64,000 nucleotides of DNA from assembly GCA_002360945.1 (NCBI GenBank), contig DERO01000007.1, positions 197,657-261,656 on the forward strand, given 5' to 3'. The notes beneath the pieces were generated by a model. That model searched no databases. It was not told where the DNA came from and worked only from the letters and a program-made list of their open reading frames with translations. Both the position numbers and the translations under genes were made by a program. Shown one piece after another: positions 56,834-64,000 of this stretch; the first letter of the stretch is position 1; each line of letters opens with the position of its first letter. Origin of the DNA: Leclercia adecarboxylata (GTDB lineage: Bacteria > Pseudomonadota > Gammaproteobacteria > Enterobacterales > Enterobacteriaceae).

Positions 56834-58825
56834 ATGATTGACGATCTGGAGCAAAATTTGCTGTTTCGTTACATGGGCACCCACAGTCCCTGGTGGCGGC
56901 TGACGGCGGATAGCAATGCTCTCCATCTTGCGGCCACTGAAAGCGCCGATACGACGCAAGTTGTAGCACTCTCCGATGAACAGGCCAGTCATATTCGCCA
57001 GATGACGGTGATTACCTCCAGCATAACCATGACGCTCTCCCTGTACGGTACCGAGGTACCCGTGCATCTGGTGGGCCGCAAAATTAATAAAAAAGAGTGG
57101 GCCGGGACCGCCTCCGCCTGGCATGACACCTCCGCCGTCGCCCGCGATCTGGCGCAGGGGCTCTCCTTTGCCGAGCAGGTGGTCTCTGAAGCCAACTCGG
57201 TCATCGTCATCCTCGACCGGCACGGCAATATTCAACGCTTCAACCGCCTGAGCGAAGAATACACCGGCATGAAAGAGCACGAGGTCATCGGCCAGAACGT
57301 TTTCAAGCTGTTTATGAGCCGCAGCGAAGCCGCCGCCTCCCGCCGTAATATCAGTGGTTTTTTCCGGGACGGTAGCTCCTATGAAGTGGAGCGCTGGATC
57401 AAAACCCGCAAAGGGCAGCGCCTGTTTCTGTTTCGTAATAAATTTGTGCACAGCGGCAGTGGAAAAAATGAAATTTTCCTTATCTGTTCCGGTACGGATA
57501 TTACCGAAGAGCGTCGCGCCCAGGAGCGACTCCGGGTGCTCGCCAATACCGATACCATCACCGGTCTGCCAAACCGCAATGCCATCCACGACCTGATCAG
57601 CGAAGCGATAGATACGCGCGGTGACACCCAGGTTGGCGTGGTCTATCTCGACCTCGATAATTTCAAAAAAGTGAATGACGCCTACGGACATATGTTTGGC
57701 GATCAGCTTTTACAGGCGGTGGCGCTGGCGATCCTCAGCTGTCTGGAAGATGGCCAGGTGCTCGCCCGCCTGGGCGGGGATGAGTTCATCGTGCTGGCCA
57801 CCGGTACCTCGCAGGGCGCGCTGGAGGCGATGGCTTCGCGGATTTTGACCCGACTGCGCCAGGCTTTCCGAATTGGTTTAATAGAAGTCTATACCGGCTG
57901 CTCACTGGGGATCTCCCTCGCACCTCAGCACGGGACCGATCGCGAAAGCGTGATCCGCAATGCCGACACCGCTATGTATACCGCCAAAGAGAACGGGCGC
58001 GGCACCTTTTGCGTCTTCTCGCCGGAGATGAATCAGCGCGTCTTTGAATACCTGTGGCTGGACACCAACCTGCGCAAGGCGCTGGATAACGACCAACTGG
58101 TAATCCACTACCAGCCGAAAATTACCTGGCGGGGCGAGGTTAAAACCCTCGAAGCGCTGGTGCGCTGGCAGTCGCCGGAGCGCGGGCTGATCCCGCCGCT
58201 GGAGTTCATCTCCTATGCCGAAGAGTCGGGGCTCATCGTGCCCCTGGGTCGTTGGGTCATGCTGGACGTGGTGCGCCAGATCGCCAAATGGCGCGATAAA
58301 GGCATTAACCTGCGCGTGGCGGTCAACGTCTCGGCCCGCCAGTTGGCGGATCAGACCATATTCAGCGATCTAAAGCAGGCGCTGAAGGATCTTGATTTTG
58401 AGTACTGCCCGGTTGATGTAGAGCTGACGGAAAGTTGCCTGATTGAGAACGAAGAGCTGGCGCTGTCGGTCATCCAGCAGTTCAGCCAGCTGGGGGCGCA
58501 GATCCATCTCGATGACTTCGGTACCGGTTATTCGTCGCTGTCGCAGCTGGCCCGTTTCCCTATCGATGCCATTAAGCTCGATCAGGCTTTTGTCCGGGAT
58601 ATTCATAAGCAGTCGGTGTCGCAGTCGCTGGTGCGCGCGATTGTTGCTGTTGCCCAGGCGCTGAATTTACAGGTGATTGCCGAAGGGGTGGAAAGCGCGA
58701 AAGAAGACGCCTTTCTGACAAAGAATGGCGTCAACGAACGACAGGGTTTTCTCTTTGCTAAGCCCATGCCCGCTGTCGCATTCGAGCGATGGTTTAAACG
58801 TTATCAGTCACGCAACGCGCGCTAG
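56834..58825 (+). CDS. rpfR: DSF receptor and c-di-GMP phosphodiesterase RpfR (PdeR/YciR/Gmr)
   Basis: The 663-residue protein is the homologue of E. coli PdeR and of Cronobacter/Burkholderia RpfR. It has an N-terminal region (1 to about 95) corresponding to the RpfF-interaction domain, a PAS domain (about 110-225) that binds the DSF fatty acid in RpfR, GGDEF (314-318, RLGGDEFIV) and EAL (440-442, EALVRW). Both active-site motifs are intact. In E. coli, PdeR also restrains DgcM and MlrA in curli control. The ATG at 56834 follows GGGAGAG; an in-frame GTG lies 18 bases upstream. Its stop overlaps the stop of the convergent rpfF, its likely functional partner. Confidence 0.93.
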   Translation: MIDDLEQNLLFRYMGTHSPWWRLTADSNALHLAATESADTTQVVALSDEQASHIRQMTVITSSITMTLSLYGTEVPVHLVGRKINKKEWAGTASAWHDTSAVARDLAQGLSFAEQVVSEANSVIVILDRHGNIQRFNRLSEEYTGMKEHEVIGQNVFKLFMSRSEAAASRRNISGFFRDGSSYEVERWIKTRKGQRLFLFRNKFVHSGSGKNEIFLICSGTDITEERRAQERLRVLANTDTITGLPNRNAIHDLISEAIDTRGDTQVGVVYLDLDNFKKVNDAYGHMFGDQLLQAVALAILSCLEDGQVLARLGGDEFIVLATGTSQGALEAMASRILTRLRQAFRIGLIEVYTGCSLGISLAPQHGTDRESVIRNADTAMYTAKENGRGTFCVFSPEMNQRVFEYLWLDTNLRKALDNDQLVIHYQPKITWRGEVKTLEALVRWQSPERGLIPPLEFISYAEESGLIVPLGRWVMLDVVRQIAKWRDKGINLRVAVNVSARQLADQTIFSDLKQALKDLDFEYCPVDVELTESCLIENEELALSVIQQFSQLGAQIHLDDFGTGYSSLSQLARFPIDAIKLDQAFVRDIHKQSVSQSLVRAIVAVAQALNLQVIAEGVESAKEDAFLTKNGVNERQGFLFAKPMPAVAFERWFKRYQSRNAR

Positions 58826-59691
58826 CTGGCTTTACGCAGGCCTGATGCGGTGTGGCGATCCTGCAGCTGAACCAGCCGCTGCATATAGGCGACGTCTTTC
58901 GGCTGCAGGCAGAATGCGGCGTCCACCCAGTCCTCCGTAATATCCATCAACTCGCTGCGCGGCAGTTGCAACACCCGCTGACGGGCGCGCAGCATGGCTC
59001 TGACGCCGTTCATTTTAGGTTGCAGCGTGTCGATGAAGGTCCGCGTCGCCACGTAGCCCTGACCGGGTTCGAACAGCACGTCCACCAGCCCCTGCTGCTG
59101 ATACCACTCCGCCGTGTGTGATTCTCCTTTGTAGATCAGCTCCTCTGCCAGTTTCATGCCTGAACGGCGTGCCACCAGCGAGTAGCCTCCCATGCCCGGA
59201 AAGAGATTAAAAGCGATCTCCGGGAAACCCATACGCGCATCGCGCTGTGCCAGCAGGAAGTGATGCGCCAACGCGGCCTCAAATCCACCGCCAAGCGCAC
59301 TGCCCTCCACCATCGACAGGGTAATTGCCCCGGTATCGAAACCTCGTGACGCAGCGTGGACACAGTCCACACAGGCGCGGGCATACGCCCGAAGCGCTTC
59401 GCGACGACCATTCTCAATGCACTCAACAAAAAAGCGTAGATCGCCGCCGGTGTTGTACATATCCGGCACCAGCGATCCGGTCACCCAAAAATCGACCTCA
59501 AACCCGGACTGCCTGACCAGCCAGGACAGATTCATGATCTCTTCAATCAGGGCATGATTGAAGCATGGGCGTGGCTGAGCTCGCAGCATCATCCACAGGG
59601 TGCGTCTTTCCTCCTCATAATAAGCTGCGAGTTGGGTGAATCGTACAGAATCAGTGAACAGTTTACAGGTAGCCTGATTGATAATTGTCAT
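58822..59691 (-). CDS. rpfF: DSF-family signal synthase RpfF
   Basis: The 289-residue crotonase-fold protein aligns along its length, from memory, with Xanthomonas RpfF (also 289 aa), which makes cis-2-unsaturated fatty-acid (DSF) signals from acyl-ACP by dehydration and thioester cleavage. The two catalytic glutamates are conserved with the same 20-residue spacing: E138 in [12 protein letters not shown] and E158 in [26 protein letters not shown] and the C-terminal [16 protein letters not shown] also match. It is convergent with rpfR, with stops overlapping by two or three bases. An ordinary enoyl-CoA hydratase is less likely given these RpfF-specific blocks. It is absent from E. coli K-12. 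Confidence 0.9.
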   Translation of the reverse strand: MTIINQATCKLFTDSVRFTQLAAYYEEERRTLWMMLRAQPRPCFNHALIEEIMNLSWLVRQSGFEVDFWVTGSLVPDMYNTGGDLRFFVECIENGRREALRAYARACVDCVHAASRGFDTGAITLSMVEGSALGGGFEAALAHHFLLAQRDARMGFPEIAFNLFPGMGGYSLVARRSGMKLAEELIYKGESHTAEWYQQQGLVDVLFEPGQGYVATRTFIDTLQPKMNGVRAMLRARQRVLQLPRSELMDITEDWVDAAFCLQPKDVAYMQRLVQLQDRHTASGLRKAS

Positions 59692-59883
59692 AGCCTAATT
59701 CCTCATAGAAAAAAGCGCCTTGCGCGCAGAATTAGACTAATCCACTACCTAAGTCCTCTGTATAAAGATGTATGAAAATATCACTACTATTAATGTACTT
59801 TCGTTAGCACACTTTTTCCCTTCTCTTTTGCCTTCAATTTCTGCATCATTGAATTTATTCACTTTTCATTTAGGGACGAGATG

Positions 59884-60066
59884 ATGTCTGATATCGATGC
59901 ACTGAAAGTTGCCCAACGTATTGATACTGTGCTGGATATTCTGGTTGCAGGTGATGTGAACTCTGCTCTGCGTAATCTCGAGATATTAAAATCAGAATTA
60001 CTGGCTCAGGCGGGCGCGCAGAAAAACGTCGGCGCAGATCAGCCTAAAGCGCCGTGGGAAGTTTAA
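59884..60066 (+). CDS. yciZ: Small protein YciZ (UPF0509)
   Basis: The 60-residue helical protein matches E. coli YciZ (57 aa) through [20 protein letters not shown] and the C-terminal PKAPWEV. The start could be the ATG at 59881 or 59884; the second gives the E. coli-like N-terminus. GGGACGAG precedes it. It lies between rpfF and yciT. The function is unknown. Confidence 0.87.
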   Translation: MSDIDALKVAQRIDTVLDILVAGDVNSALRNLEILKSELLAQAGAQKNVGADQPKAPWEV

Positions 60067-60134
60067 AGGTCGCAGCAGCTCGCGTGGTTATGTCAGTTTT
60101 CAACTAACGGCTCGGCCGTTTTAATATGGATGCT

Positions 60135-60890
60135 ATGAATTCCCGACAACAAATAATATTACAGATGGTGATCGACACAGGACGTGTGAGCGTCGTTGAT
60201 CTGGCTAAAAGTACCGGCGTGTCTGAAGTCACCATCCGCCAGGACCTCAATCTTCTGGAAAAAATGAGTTATCTGCGCCGCGCGCATGGCTACGCTGTGC
60301 CGCTCGACAGCGAAGATGTCGAAACGCGCATGATGAACAACTACGCCCTGAAACGTGAACTGGCAGAGTTTGCCGCTTCTCTGGTCAATAATGGCGAAAC
60401 GGTGTTTATCGAGAACGGCAGCTGTAACGCCCTGCTGGCGCGTACCCTGGCCGAGCAGAAAGAGGACGTGACCATCGTGACGGTGAGCAGCTACATTGCT
60501 CATCTTCTGAAAGAGACGCGCAGCGAAGTGATTTTATTGGGCGGCATCTATCAGAAAAAAAGCGAAAGCATGGTGGGTCCGCTGACGCGCCAGTATGTGC
60601 AGCAGGTTCATTTCAGCAAGGCCTTTATCGGTATTGATGGCTGGCAGCCGGAGACCGGTTTTACCGGGCGGGATATGATGCGTTCGGACGTGGTGAACGC
60701 GGTGCTGGAGAAAGGCGCTGAAACCATTGTTCTGACCGACAGCACTAAATTCGGCGCTGTGCATCCCTACACCATGGGCCCGGTTTCCCGCTTCAGTCGG
60801 GTGATCACCGATGAGGGCATCAAAGCGGCCCACAGCGAGACGCTGCAGCACGACGGTCTGATTGTCGATATCGTCAAAAAACCGGCCTGA
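60135..60890 (+). CDS. yciT: DeoR-family regulator YciT
   Basis: The 251-residue protein has an N-terminal DeoR HTH (about 1-60, [20 protein letters not shown]) and a DeoRC sugar-phosphate sensor domain (about 75-230, with [20 protein letters not shown] and [18 protein letters not shown]). E. coli YciT is implicated in osmotic-stress control; the ligand is unknown. The start at 60135 ([12 protein letters not shown]) follows E. coli; the ATG at 60126 is in frame, and neither has a good Shine-Dalgarno. It lies upstream of osmB. Confidence 0.92.
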   Translation: MNSRQQIILQMVIDTGRVSVVDLAKSTGVSEVTIRQDLNLLEKMSYLRRAHGYAVPLDSEDVETRMMNNYALKRELAEFAASLVNNGETVFIENGSCNALLARTLAEQKEDVTIVTVSSYIAHLLKETRSEVILLGGIYQKKSESMVGPLTRQYVQQVHFSKAFIGIDGWQPETGFTGRDMMRSDVVNAVLEKGAETIVLTDSTKFGAVHPYTMGPVSRFSRVITDEGIKAAHSETLQHDGLIVDIVKKPA

Positions 60891-60900
60891 AACCCCTTCT

Positions 60901-60920
60901 ACGCCCGTCTCGTCGGGCGT
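60901..60920 (+). terminator. Hairpin after yciT
   Basis: ACGCCCG and CGGGCGT pair around a 6-base loop (TCTCGT), ten bases after the yciT stop, followed by TCTTCCC. The stem is GC-rich but the T-run poor, so termination may be partial. Confidence 0.55.
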
Positions 60921-61152
60921 TCTTCCCTGCTCTGCCGCTCTGAGATTATTCTGACCATTCCTTTAAGATTATTTACCTGTTGGATCAGTAATAAAGACGT
61001 AGAATTAATGTTAGCGATATAACAGGAAGTGACTATCACCTGCGTGATTTCGTAACGCCTGCGCGAACAGTTTCATGGAAAACTGGCTTAATAGTTTTAC
61101 ACTTATTTAAGCAGAGCTATTTCCGTGGATCACTATTTCAGGAGAATGAGTT

Positions 61153-61371
61153 ATGTCTATTAACAGCAAAAAATTATCCGCTGCTATGCTGGCTGTCACG
61201 CTGGCGTTATCACTGAGCGCATGTTCTGGCATGAGCAAACAGAGTCGTAATACCGCGATTGGTGCCGGTGCTGGCGCAATCGGTGGTTCAGTCTTAACTG
61301 ATGGTAGTGCCCTGGGAACCTTAGGTGGTGCCGCGGTGGGTGGGATTATCGGTCACGAGGTTAGCAAGTAA
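61153..61371 (+). CDS. osmB: Osmotically inducible lipoprotein OsmB
   Basis: The 72-residue prolipoprotein has a signal peptide with lipobox LSAC (lipidated C24) and a glycine-zipper region (about 36-68, IGAGAGAIGG, GTLGGAAVGGIIGHE). In E. coli it is induced by high osmolarity through RpoS and the Rcs pathway. A good RBS (CAGGAG) precedes the ATG. The 260 bases upstream should hold its promoters; I did not assign them. Confidence 0.95.
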   Translation: MSINSKKLSAAMLAVTLALSLSACSGMSKQSRNTAIGAGAGAIGGSVLTDGSALGTLGGAAVGGIIGHEVSK

Positions 61372-61444
61372 ATAAATACCGATTGCCATCGCAGTCATTT
61401 ATAAGGCCTTGCTGTTTCTGGTCTTAGCAGAACATAAGAATATT

Positions 61445-61473
61445 AAGCCACGGCTCAGGCCGTGGCTTATTTG
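61445..61473. terminator. Bidirectional terminator between osmB and yciH
   Basis: A perfect 10-bp stem AAGCCACGGC / GCCGTGGCTT with loop TCAG is followed by ATTTG on the plus strand. On the minus strand it is followed by AATATTC. It lies between the convergent osmB and yciH. Confidence 0.8.
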
Positions 61474-61486
61474 TTTCTGAACCGCG

Positions 61487-61813
61487 TCAACCGCCCGCTA
61501 ATTTCACTTTCATCCCTTTTGCTTCCAGCAGGGATTTAATCAGATCCCGCTTGTCTCCCTGGATTTCAATGACGCCATCCTTGACTGCTCCGCCGCAGCC
61601 GCACTTTTTCTTTAGTTCGGCGGCAAGGGATGCCAGGGTGGCATCGTCGGCATCAATGCCGGTCACCAGACATACGCCCTTCCCTTTACGCCCGCTGGTC
61701 TGGCGCTGAATGCGTACAATGCCGTCGCCTTTCGGGCGCTCAGCGACCGCTTTCGGTTCATCGATGCGCCCGGTGTCGGTCGAGTAGACCAGGCGACTAT
61801 TGGTATCGCGCAT
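61487..61813 (-). CDS. yciH: SUI1-family translation factor-like protein YciH
   Basis: The 108-residue protein is the bacterial eIF1/SUI1 homologue YciH, with GKGVCLVTGIDADDATLASL and the KKKCGCGGAVKDGVIEIQGD core. In E. coli it is reported to influence start-codon selection or stress translation. Its ATG overlaps the pyrF stop by one base (TAATG), so it is translated with pyrF. Confidence 0.95.
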   Translation of the reverse strand: MRDTNSRLVYSTDTGRIDEPKAVAERPKGDGIVRIQRQTSGRKGKGVCLVTGIDADDATLASLAAELKKKCGCGGAVKDGVIEIQGDKRDLIKSLLEAKGMKVKLAGG

Positions 61814-62550
61814 TACGCCCCCCTATTAAGTGATGCGTTGATGGCTTTCAGGGTTTGCGCCGGATCCGCAGACTGGGTCACTGGACGACCAATAACCATA
61901 TAGTCCACGCCTGACGCCAGCGCCTGCTCCGGGGTCATAATGCGGCGCTGATCGCCGGCATCGCTGCCCTGAGGACGAATGCCCGGCGTGACCAGCTTAA
62001 AGTCCTGGCCGATGGCGCTTTTGAAGCGCACCGCTTCCTGGGCGGAGCACACGACGCCATCCAGCCCGCAGCTATGCGTCAGGCGCGCCAGACGCTCGGC
62101 ATGCTCAGCCGGTGACAGGGTCACGCCAAGATCCAGCAGGTCGCTGGCTTCCATGCTGGTCAGCACGGTGACGGCAATCAGTAACGGCGCGTCTTTGCCA
62201 AAGGGCTGCAGGGCTTCACGGGCTGCAGTCATCATTCGCGCCCCACCCGAGGCATGGACGTTCACCATCCAGACACCCAGCTCAGCCGCTGCGGCTACCG
62301 CGTGAGCCGTGGTGTTAGGAATATCGTGGAATTTCAGATCCAGAAAGACATCAAAACCGCGCTGCTGCATGTCACGCACAATTTGCGGGCCAAAAAGCGT
62401 GAACATCTCTTTGCCGATTTTCAGGCGGCAGTCGCGCGGGTCAATACGATCAACGAACGCAAGCGCGTTATCGCGATTGTTGTAATCCAGAGCGACAACA
62501 ACAGGAGATTCAGTAACTGCGCGGGAAGAAGAGGGAGCTACAGACGTCAT
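61813..62550 (-). CDS. pyrF: Orotidine 5'-phosphate decarboxylase PyrF
   Basis: PyrF makes UMP from OMP, the last step of de novo UMP synthesis. The 245-residue TIM-barrel protein has the catalytic [10 protein letters not shown] (D71, K73, D76), the substrate lysine in RLKIGKEMF, and the phosphate-binding VTPGIRPQG loop. It lies between lapB and yciH; the genes read lapA-lapB-pyrF-yciH on one strand, as in E. coli. Confidence 0.97.
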   Translation of the reverse strand: MTSVAPSSSRAVTESPVVVALDYNNRDNALAFVDRIDPRDCRLKIGKEMFTLFGPQIVRDMQQRGFDVFLDLKFHDIPNTTAHAVAAAAELGVWMVNVHASGGARMMTAAREALQPFGKDAPLLIAVTVLTSMEASDLLDLGVTLSPAEHAERLARLTHSCGLDGVVCSAQEAVRFKSAIGQDFKLVTPGIRPQGSDAGDQRRIMTPEQALASGVDYMVIGRPVTQSADPAQTLKAINASLNRGA

Positions 62551-62734
62551 GACCGGACCTTCTCGTCTATGGGCGCCGCATCGGCGCGGGAATGTTAAAC
62601 GGCGTGCATTCTACCTGTGCGTCTCAGAAATTAACAGGTTCCATTTTCATTCCTGCCGGACCGCAGCGCGCACCGGCCAGACTGATAACCCACTCAACAG
62701 TATGTTGTAACTAAAATGCGATTTTTTTTAAACA

Positions 62735-63904
62735 TTACTGCCCATCGAGGCCGCGAATCGGCTTAATGGTGGACCATGCGCGACACGACGGACAGTGCCA
62801 GTACAGCGTATAGGCGGTGAAACCGCACTTCTGACAGCGATAGCGCGGCTTGCTACGGATCTGCTCGCCAACCATGTCGCGCAGCGCCATCAGGCTCTCT
62901 TTGGCGCGCCCTTCTTCCGCATCGTGCAGGTGGTAATCCATGAGCTTGTGGAATACGCGCATGGTGGGATGACGCTGCAGTTGGCGGGTAATATAGACCT
63001 GCGCTGTGTCACTGCCCTCATGCTCCTGGACGACATCCGCCAGCATCAGCTCCGCATAGGCCCCGGTGTTCTCTTCCACGCAGCGACGCAGGAAGGTCAC
63101 CCACTCTTCGACCATACCCAGCTGCTGATAGCAAGTTTGCAGCATCTCCAGGGTTTCGCTGACCAATTCTTTATCCTGATCGATGACCCGCAGCAGGCTC
63201 TCTACCGCTTTCTGGTAGTCCCCTTTTGCCATGTACACGCGCCCCATCATAATGGAGACGCGCGCGCTGCTGCGATCGGCGGCAGCACCCTTGCGCAAAA
63301 GCGCCATGGCTTTATCCATGTCTTCATTGCCCATTTGCTGCAGGGCCAGCTCGCAATAGAAATGGGCGATTTCAACGCGCTGTTTGTCTTTGCCCAACTT
63401 CACCAGACGTTCCGCAACATCGATCGCTTTCTGCCATTCGCTGGTGGCCTGGTAAATCTGCAGGAGTTGCTGCAGGGCGCTGATGCGAAAATCGGTTTCA
63501 TCCACCAGCTGGTTGAACATCTCTTCGGCGCGATCGTACAACCCTGCCGCCATGTAGTCGCGACCCAACTGTTGAACGGCCAGCAGACGCTGCTCATAGG
63601 TTAATGAGGCGCTTTCCATTAAGGTCTGGTGAATGCGGATGGCGCGGTCAACTTCACCGCGGGAACGGAACAGATTGCCGAGAGTAAGATGGGCCTCAAC
63701 GGTGCCGGTATCCTCTTTCAACATCTCAAGGAACAGGTCTACCGCTTTATCCTGTTGGTTGCTCAGAAGGAAGTTAACCCCGGCGACATAATCGCGTGAA
63801 AGGCGGTTAGCTTCATCCTGTTTTGTTTGTTGCGCACTTCTGCGGCCCATATACCAGCCATAGGCTGCGGCTACAGGCAAAAGCAGAAACAACAACTCCA
63901 GCAT
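62735..63904 (-). CDS. lapB: Lipopolysaccharide assembly protein LapB (YciM)
   Basis: LapB controls LpxC proteolysis by FtsH and so the LPS supply. The 389-residue protein has an N-terminal membrane anchor (about 1-20), nine or so TPR repeats (about 35-330), and a C-terminal rubredoxin-like zinc/iron site with C357, C360, C371 and C374 (CQKCGF and HCPSCR). The start lies six bases after the lapA stop, so the two are coupled. Family length is exact. Confidence 0.97.
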   Translation of the reverse strand: MLELLFLLLPVAAAYGWYMGRRSAQQTKQDEANRLSRDYVAGVNFLLSNQQDKAVDLFLEMLKEDTGTVEAHLTLGNLFRSRGEVDRAIRIHQTLMESASLTYEQRLLAVQQLGRDYMAAGLYDRAEEMFNQLVDETDFRISALQQLLQIYQATSEWQKAIDVAERLVKLGKDKQRVEIAHFYCELALQQMGNEDMDKAMALLRKGAAADRSSARVSIMMGRVYMAKGDYQKAVESLLRVIDQDKELVSETLEMLQTCYQQLGMVEEWVTFLRRCVEENTGAYAELMLADVVQEHEGSDTAQVYITRQLQRHPTMRVFHKLMDYHLHDAEEGRAKESLMALRDMVGEQIRSKPRYRCQKCGFTAYTLYWHCPSCRAWSTIKPIRGLDGQ

Positions 63905-63910
63905 CTTCGA

Positions 63911-64000
63911 TTATTCCTTCGCTACCGGCACACCTGAACTTACCGGAACGTCGGTCGGGGGCGCAATTTGGTATTCAAGACGTTTAATTTTACGTTCGGC
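63911..64000 (-). CDS. lapA: Lipopolysaccharide assembly protein LapA (YciS), 3' end only
   Basis: The last 29 codons and the stop of lapA are inside the window, reading AERKIKRLEYQIAPPTDVPV to the end VAKE. This matches the C-terminal cytoplasmic coiled-coil end of E. coli LapA, as I recall it. The rest lies beyond the window edge. LapA partners LapB in controlling LPS assembly, and the genes are six bases apart. Confidence 0.88.
   Translation of the reverse strand, partial: AERKIKRLEYQIAPPTDVPVSSGVPVAKE

Noticed and set aside
56804..57691. 295-residue minus-strand ORF
   Set aside because: It is antisense to the 5' half of rpfR, with shadow-type composition.
62700..62734. Possible terminator after lapB
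   Set aside because: There is a run of T on the plus strand, but no stem precedes a T-run on the minus strand. Readthrough into pyrF is more likely.
1..64000. tRNA, rRNA, insertion sequences, prophage integrase, CRISPR repeats
   Set aside because: No cloverleaf-like gene, rRNA block, transposase or integrase-like protein, or regularly spaced repeat array was seen on reading through. The T6SS locus has no visible flanking direct repeats.

Overview
The window is chromosomal DNA from a member of the Enterobacteriaceae, most likely of the Enterobacter/Lelliottia/Leclercia/Cronobacter/Kosakonia group. The backbone proteins (TtcA, DbpA, ZntB, DgcM, MppA, MpaA, YcjG, Tpx, TyrR, YcjF/X, Psp, Sap, FabI, YciW, RNase II, PdeR/RpfR, YciZ, YciT, OsmB, YciH, PyrF, LapB) have the lengths and key residues of their E. 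coli counterparts. Three features differ from E. coli K-12 as I remember it: a complete type VI secretion (T6SS) locus beside mppA, no pspE and no sugar-gene block between psp and ycjX, and an rpfF gene beside pdeR/rpfR.

Layout. (1) 1-7.5 kb, backbone: ttcA, dbpA, a small proline-rich protein gene, the anaerobic sRNA FnrS with an FNR box at -41.5, zntB, a chemoreceptor without a periplasmic domain, dgcM and a DJ-1/PfpI gene. (2) 7.5-35.6 kb: one minus-strand T6SS locus reading from tssB (35.6 kb) to an unknown gene (7.5 kb). It has all thirteen core genes in the order tssB-C-K-L, an OmpA-like gene, hcp (tssD), tssH (clpV), vgrG (tssI), tssM, tssA, tssF-G-J-E, plus a VasL/TagA-like gene. Two effector/immunity cassettes with AT-rich parts lie inside it: a two-domain cell-wall hydrolase with an exported partner beside vgrG, and a PAAR-toxin with a lipoprotein-like partner beside tssA. 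tssH carries an in-frame amber codon that separates its two ATPase modules, so the apparatus may be impaired unless the codon is suppressed or is a sequencing error. (3) 36-39.5 kb: murein-peptide recycling genes mppA, mpaA and ycjG. (4) 39.6-47 kb: tpx, tyrR, ycjF-ycjX and the phage-shock locus pspABCD/pspF with its sigma-54 promoter. (5) 47-54.5 kb: sapABCDF, fabI, yciW. (6) 54.6-64 kb: rnb, rpfR, rpfF, yciZ, yciT, osmB, yciH, pyrF, lapB and the 3' end of lapA.

How the parts fit together. The T6SS operon is tightly packed, with many ATGA or TAATG overlaps. A strong terminator after hcp probably sets Hcp in excess over the genes behind it. The window holds two members of a c-di-GMP network (DgcM and PdeR/RpfR). 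RpfF, a probable fatty-acid (DSF) signal synthase, is encoded convergently with its receptor RpfR, so quorum sensing could feed directly into c-di-GMP. Cell-envelope themes recur: T6SS effectors predicted to attack peptidoglycan, murein-peptide salvage, the Psp and Sap systems, FabI and LapAB.

No rRNA, tRNA, insertion sequence, prophage or CRISPR array was seen. All family assignments come from reading the proteins, without database searches.
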